From an uncultured Collinsella sp. (GTDB taxonomy: Bacteria > Actinomycetota > Coriobacteriia > Coriobacteriales > Coriobacteriaceae): a stretch of 8,218 nt of DNA. The notes beneath the pieces were generated by a model. The model was not told the origin of the DNA, ran no database searches, and worked only from the letters and a program-made list of their open reading frames with translations. Location: the NCBI GenBank assembly GCA_900551605.1, contig URWS01000051.1:1-8218 (forward strand), read 5' to 3'. Shown in pieces: positions 5,130 through 8,218 of this stretch. Position 1 is the stretch's first letter; every line of letters begins with the position of its first letter. A program made the position numbers and the translations under genes.

Positions 5130-6983
5130 ATGCCCGAGAAGATTGAAGAGCTGGTACGCGCTGCGCTTGCTGCGGCCCAGGAGGCCGGCGACCTTTCCGC
5201 ATTTGAACTTGACGATTGCGCCATCGAGCGACCGGCTGACACTTCTCATGGCGAGTGGACCTCTACCATGGCCCTGAAGTCCGCCAAGCTGGCCCATTGC
5301 GCCCCGCGCAAGATCGCCGAGGCCATCGTTGCCCATATGCCCGAGGACCCCGCGATCGAGAAGGTCGAGATCGCAGGCCCCGGCTTCATCAACTTCTACC
5401 TCTCCGTTGCCGTCAAGAATGCCATCTTTGGCGAGGCCCGCGAGAAGGGCATGGACTTCGCTAAGTCCAACGTCGGTGGTGGCCTGAAGACCCAGGTCGA
5501 GTTCGTTTCCGCTAACCCTGTCGGCCCCATGCACATCGGCCACGGCCGCTGGGCCGCTCTGGGCGACTCGCTCTGCCGCGTCATGGACCACGCCGGTTAC
5601 GACATCCAGCGTGAGTTCTACATCAACGACCACGGCTCTCAGATGAACACCTTCGGCAACTCCATCAGCACGCGCTATATGCAGCTTGCCGACATCATCG
5701 CCAAGCAGGGCGTGGATATCGACGAGGCTCACAAGCTTCTGATCGCCGACCGCGACGCCTTTGTTGCCGACGAGGGCGACGAGCACCCCGAGACCCATCC
5801 GTATCAGGACAACTTTGCCGAGACTCTGGGCAAGGACTCCTACGGCGGCGACTACATCATCGACGAGGCTGCCGAGTTCTGGCGCACCGACGGCGATAAG
5901 TGGGTCGAGGCCGATCCGCAGGAGCGCATGGAGAGCTTCCGTGAGCGCGGCTACGTAAAGATGGTCGACAACATGCGCGACCTCTGCCACGCCGTCAATT
6001 GCGACTTCGATCGTTGGTACTCCGAGCGTTCGCTGTATGTGAAGGACACCGAGGGCGAGACCGCCGGCACCTCCGCCGTCGACCGCGCTTTTGAGAAGCT
6101 CGACAAGATGGGCTACCTCTACACCAAGGACGGCGCCCTGTGGTTCCGCTCCACCGACCTGGGCGATGACAAGGACCGCGTCCTGATCAAGTCCGACGGC
6201 GAGTACACCTACTTCGCCTCCGACGTTGCCTATCACTGGGATAAGTTCCAGCGCGTCGACCACGTCATCGACATCTGGGGTGCCGACCACCACGGCTACA
6301 TCGAGCGCGTCCGCTGCGTCTGCGACGCTCTTGGCTATCCCGGCAAGTTTGAGGTTCTGCTGGGCCAGCTCGTCAACCTGCTGCGCAACGGCAAGCCCGT
6401 CCGTATGTCCAAGCGTAAGGGCACCATGGTGACCCTTCAGGAGCTCGTCGACGAGGTCGGCTCCGATGCCGCTCGCTACACGCTCATTTCCAAGAGCTCT
6501 AACCAGATGGTCGACTTCGACATCGAGGCCGTTAAGAAGCGCGACAACTCCAACCCGGTGTACTACGTGCAGTACGCTCACGCCCGCGTGTGCTCCATCC
6601 TGCGCCGTGCCGCTGACGTTACGCCCGAACAGGCTGACGAGATGGGCATGAAGGCCGTCGCCGCCAAGGCCATCGGTGAGAACGTCGATTACTCGCTGTT
6701 GACCGACCCGACCGAGCTTGCCCTTTCGCGTAAGCTCAACGAGCTCACCGACCTCATCGCCAGCTGCGCTCGTGATCGCGCCCCGTTCCGTCTGACGCAC
6801 TTTGCCGAGGAGCTTGCCGGCGACTTCCACAGCTTCTATGCTGCTTGCCAGGTGCTGCCGAGCGAGGGCCGTCCCGTCGACCCCGAGCTTTCGCGTGCCC
6901 GTCTGGCCGCTTGCGATGCCGTTCGCGTGACGCTCGCCCTGGTGCTCACCCTCGTTGGCGTTTCTGCGCCCGAGCAGATGTAA
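5130..6983 (+). CDS. argS: Arginyl-tRNA synthetase
   Basis: Class I aminoacyl-tRNA synthetase that charges tRNA-Arg with arginine. The product has 617 residues, somewhat longer than many bacterial ArgRS. Residues 1 to about 90 form the ArgRS-specific N-terminal tRNA-binding domain, ending in KVEIAGPGFINFYLS. The catalytic core has VEFVSANPVGPMHIGHGRWA with the HIGH motif at 135-138, then REFYINDHGSQM, and the KMSKS-loop equivalent RMSKRKG at 425-431. The C-terminal anticodon-binding (DALR) domain starts near YYVQYAHARVCSI and ends in the usual LVGVSAPEQM. The start is set by AGGAGG four bases before the ATG; the frame is open upstream to 5001 but without a binding site and with non-coding-like composition. 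A strong terminator follows 45 bp after the stop, so it appears monocistronic. In several actinobacteria argS lies close to rho, which agrees with the proposed downstream gene. Confidence 0.98.
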   Translation: MPEKIEELVRAALAAAQEAGDLSAFELDDCAIERPADTSHGEWTSTMALKSAKLAHCAPRKIAEAIVAHMPEDPAIEKVEIAGPGFINFYLSVAVKNAIFGEAREKGMDFAKSNVGGGLKTQVEFVSANPVGPMHIGHGRWAALGDSLCRVMDHAGYDIQREFYINDHGSQMNTFGNSISTRYMQLADIIAKQGVDIDEAHKLLIADRDAFVADEGDEHPETHPYQDNFAETLGKDSYGGDYIIDEAAEFWRTDGDKWVEADPQERMESFRERGYVKMVDNMRDLCHAVNCDFDRWYSERSLYVKDTEGETAGTSAVDRAFEKLDKMGYLYTKDGALWFRSTDLGDDKDRVLIKSDGEYTYFASDVAYHWDKFQRVDHVIDIWGADHHGYIERVRCVCDALGYPGKFEVLLGQLVNLLRNGKPVRMSKRKGTMVTLQELVDEVGSDAARYTLISKSSNQMVDFDIEAVKKRDNSNPVYYVQYAHARVCSILRRAADVTPEQADEMGMKAVAAKAIGENVDYSLLTDPTELALSRKLNELTDLIASCARDRAPFRLTHFAEELAGDFHSFYAACQVLPSEGRPVDPELSRARLAACDAVRVTLALVLTLVGVSAPEQM

Positions 6984-7028
6984 TCTGCGAGTCATTTGAC
7001 CGTACAGACTTGGTTTAACTAAGCCTTG

Positions 7029-7062
7029 AAAGCCCGATCTCCATGCGGAGGTCGGGCTTTTT
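7029..7062 (+). terminator. Intrinsic terminator of argS
   Basis: The 14-bp stem AAAGCCCGATCTCC / GGAGGTCGGGCTTT (7029-7042 and 7047-7060) with one wobble pair and loop ATGC ends in TTTTT (7058-7062). Confidence 0.93.
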
Positions 7063-7108
7063 GCATAAACGCCGGCGTATTGACGAATTTGGAACTGCTG
7101 GAAATACG

Positions 7109-7258
7109 AAACTATGCCGGTTTACTACGATGAATTGAGATATTCCAACCACGCCGGCTTTTCGCTAAAAAGTGCAAGTCATCTACCTGCGGTTTTAGTT
7201 CAACATGTTTCGGAGTGGTCGCGATTGAGCGATTCATCGTAGTAAACCGCCATAGTTT
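7109..7258. repeat. 150-bp element with 27-bp terminal inverted repeats (MITE-like)
   Basis: The left end (7109-7135, AAACTATGCCGG then TTTACTACGATGAAT) matches the reverse complement of the right end (7232-7258) at 26 of 27 positions; only base 9 differs. Pairing continues imperfectly inside (ACCACGCCG near 7153 against the complement around 7212-7220). ACTGC also recurs at a similar distance outside both ends. No open reading frame of note lies inside and no clear target-site duplication is visible. It lies after the argS terminator and before the rho promoter, a typical place for a small non-autonomous element or structured RNA. Its family is not recognised. Confidence 0.7.
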
Positions 7259-7292
7259 TGGCGGAGGCAGTCAGATTTGTGGGCGGTAAACC

Positions 7293-7339
7293 AAAGAGTG
7301 TCCCTTTTGAATAGTCGTTTAAGAACGTCCCCAATGACT
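7293..7339 (-). repeat. GGGAC-loop hairpin with a second GGGAC block, possible relative of the 44-bp repeat
   Basis: On the minus strand AGTCATT (7333-7339) and AACGACT (7313-7319) pair over 7 bp, with one wobble, around the 13-nt loop GGGGACGTTCTTA. It is followed by AAAAGGGACACTCTTT (7293-7308), which repeats the GGGAC...TCTT pattern. The loop has the same length as in the 44-bp palindrome (AGGGACAGGTTTA) and agrees at 8 of 13 positions, while the stems are unrelated. Confidence 0.5.
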
Positions 7340-7342
7340 AAG

Positions 7343-7370
7343 TTGCAGGTGGCGGCGGTTGTGTTACACT
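7343..7370 (+). promoter_or_regulatory. Probable promoter of the downstream gene
   Basis: TTGCAG (7343-7348), a 16-bp spacer and TACACT (7365-7370) with an upstream TG (extended -10, TGTTACACT) form the best promoter in the gap. The predicted start near 7377 gives a leader of about 138 nt. Confidence 0.55.
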
Positions 7371-7376
7371 AACGCT

Positions 7377-7514
7377 GCGTATATGACGCAAATATCTCGA
7401 TACAGATCAATGATGTCCGTCGGTATTTGACGGAGCTAGACTGTTTAGCCGCCCTGAAGGTTTATGCAGGGAGCATGTGATCACAGGGCTTGAAAAGAAA
7501 GTTGAGCAAACACT
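7377..7514 (+). promoter_or_regulatory. Structured 5' leader of the probable rho gene
   Basis: The leader holds hairpin TCCGTC / GACGGA (7416-7421 and 7429-7434, 7-nt loop). It also has a choice of pairings for GCCCTG (7451-7456): the near CAGGG (7467-7471) or the far CAGGGC (7484-7489). The far arm overlaps the 10-bp palindrome TGTGATCACA (7476-7485). Exclusive pairings of this sort are seen in attenuators, and rho is autoregulated in other bacteria through its leader. That this one is regulatory is inference. Confidence 0.4.
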
Positions 7515-8175
7515 GTGTCTGATCAACAGCAAGATAACGAAATAACGACGACGCATGCCGCTCCCGCTGCACCGGTTGCGTCGGACCAGGTCGCGGCGCC
7601 CGCGCAAGCCTCGGCTCCTGAGACGCCTAAGGCTGCTTCGACGCCTACGCCTGCAGCGGCCGAGAAGGCCGTGCCTGCAACTGGTGAGGAGGCTGCTCCG
7701 GCAAAGCCCAAGCGCACGCGCCGCACGGCCAAGCCTGCCGCTGACGGCGAGGAGGTCACCAAGCCCAAGCGCCGTACCACGCGCACGACGCGCGCCAAGC
7801 GCACTGTTGCAGCTGACTCCTCGACGCCGATTTCCGATGAGGTCGCGCAGGCACGTGCGTTGGCGCAGATTAGCGAGGCTCAGGTGGTGCGCGCCCGCCG
7901 CCGTGCTGCCGAGCGCGAGGCCGCGGCTCTGACCGAGCTTGCAGCTCCGTCTGTGCCCGAGACCCCTGCCGCCACCGAGACCCCTGCCGCCGACCAGCCG
8001 ACCGAGAAGCCGGCACCGCGCACACGCCGTCGCACGGTTGCTAAGGCCGAGCAGGTTGCCGATCAGGTAACCCCCGAGCTCACCGAGGCTTCGGTTCGTT
8101 CCACGTCAGGGGAGGGCACATCGCCTGCTGAGCCTGCTGCGCCTGTCGAGGTCAGCGAAGTTCCCGTTGTCGATC
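7515..8175 (+). CDS. rho: Probable transcription termination factor Rho, N-terminal extension only (3' end cut by contig end)
   Basis: An open frame from GTG 7515 (in-frame stop TGA at 7503-7505) codes for 220 genuine residues before the adapter. It begins MSDQQQDNEITTTHAAPAAP and is low in complexity: Ala/Pro/Glu-rich linkers alternate with basic clusters KPKRTRR (65-71), KPKRRTTRTTRAKR (83-96), RARRR (126-130) and RTRRR (169-173). Such extensions are known at the N-terminus of Rho in high-GC Gram-positive bacteria, where they bind RNA. Location downstream of argS fits. However, none of the diagnostic Rho core (cold-shock RNA-binding domain, Walker motifs) lies in the window, and RNase E/G or IF-2 also have such tails. 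The ribosome binding site is weak (AAAGAAAG about 13 bases upstream). An imperfect 18-bp tandem repeat (7957-7991) codes for ETPAAT-ETPAAD. Confidence 0.55.
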
Positions 8176-8218
8176 CTGTCTCTTATACACATCTCCGAGC
8201 CCACGAGACTAAGGCGAA
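8176..8218 (+). other. Nextera i7-side sequencing adapter (not genomic)
   Basis: CTGTCTCTTATACACATCT (8176-8194) is the Tn5 mosaic end, CCGAGCCCACGAGAC (8195-8209) the read-2 adapter, and TAAGGCGA (8210-8217) sits at the i7 index position and matches, from memory, Nextera index N701. The last A is the first base of the P7 arm. It gives the rho-like frame a false tail (SYTHLRAHETKA). Confidence 0.98.

Larger units (their letters stand above)
6984..7514. other. 531-bp intergenic region between argS and the probable rho gene
   Basis: No convincing gene is seen here. In order it holds the argS terminator, a 150-bp element with terminal inverted repeats, a GGGAC-loop hairpin, a promoter and a structured leader. 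The pieces are listed separately. Nothing recognisable was found in 7063-7108. Confidence 0.8.

Noticed and set aside
5112..6995. 627-residue minus-strand open frame opposite argS
   Set aside because: An antisense shadow of GC-biased codons. argS on the other strand has full motifs, a ribosome binding site and a terminator.
7383..7430. 15-codon ORF (MTQISRYRSMMSVGI) in the rho leader
   Set aside because: No ribosome binding site, and it begins only a few bases after the predicted transcript start. It could be a leader peptide, but nothing supports it.
1..8218. CRISPR array, tRNA or rRNA genes, complete insertion sequence with DDE transposase, prophage genes
   Set aside because: No regularly spaced repeats, cloverleafs, rRNA-like conserved sequence or corresponding proteins were seen on either strand.

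Overview
The window looks like a high-GC Actinomycetota chromosome, most likely a gut Coriobacteriia of the Collinsella type. This is inferred from the GC-rich codon choice, a CarD-family regulator, and argS followed by a gene whose Ala/Pro/Arg-rich N-terminus resembles the extended Rho of high-GC Gram-positives. In several actinobacteria argS and rho are near neighbours. No database search was possible. Both ends are not genomic: bases 1-48 and 8176-8218 are Illumina Nextera adapter, each with an 8-base index. Only 49-8175 should be read as biology, and both edge genes are cut artificially.

Layout. At 49-847 (minus) lies a truncated prolyl-aminopeptidase-like alpha/beta hydrolase, divergent from proA (960-2246, plus), which catalyses the second step of proline synthesis. 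After the proA terminator comes a small HD-domain hydrolase gene (2418-3011, plus). Next is a compact mobile or domesticated module: a Y1 (HUH) transposase of the REP-associated type (RAYT, 3187-3945, minus), with copies of a 44-bp imperfect palindrome on both sides in opposite orientation. A carD-like gene (4302-4787, minus) is divergent from argS (5130-6983, plus). The 531-bp gap after argS holds its terminator, a 150-bp element with 27-bp terminal inverted repeats, a short GGGAC-containing hairpin, and a promoter with a structured leader for the last gene (7515-8175, plus, open at the edge), probably rho.

Most interesting system. The 44-bp repeat occurs three times in about 2 kb (2246-2289, 3016-3059, and 4260-4303 reversed). 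Each copy sits in the same place and direction relative to its host gene: directly after or overlapping the stop codon and before the intrinsic terminator. The RAYT lies between the second and third copies, in the convergent gap between the HD gene and carD. This is the arrangement expected of a REP/RAYT pair, with a repeat sequence unlike the enterobacterial REPs I know. A hairpin at 7313-7339 shares the 13-nt loop length and GGGAC...TTA pattern and may be a diverged relative.

The remaining genes are housekeeping: proline synthesis and possibly proline recovery from peptides, arginyl-tRNA synthesis, and two transcription factors (CarD-like and probable Rho).
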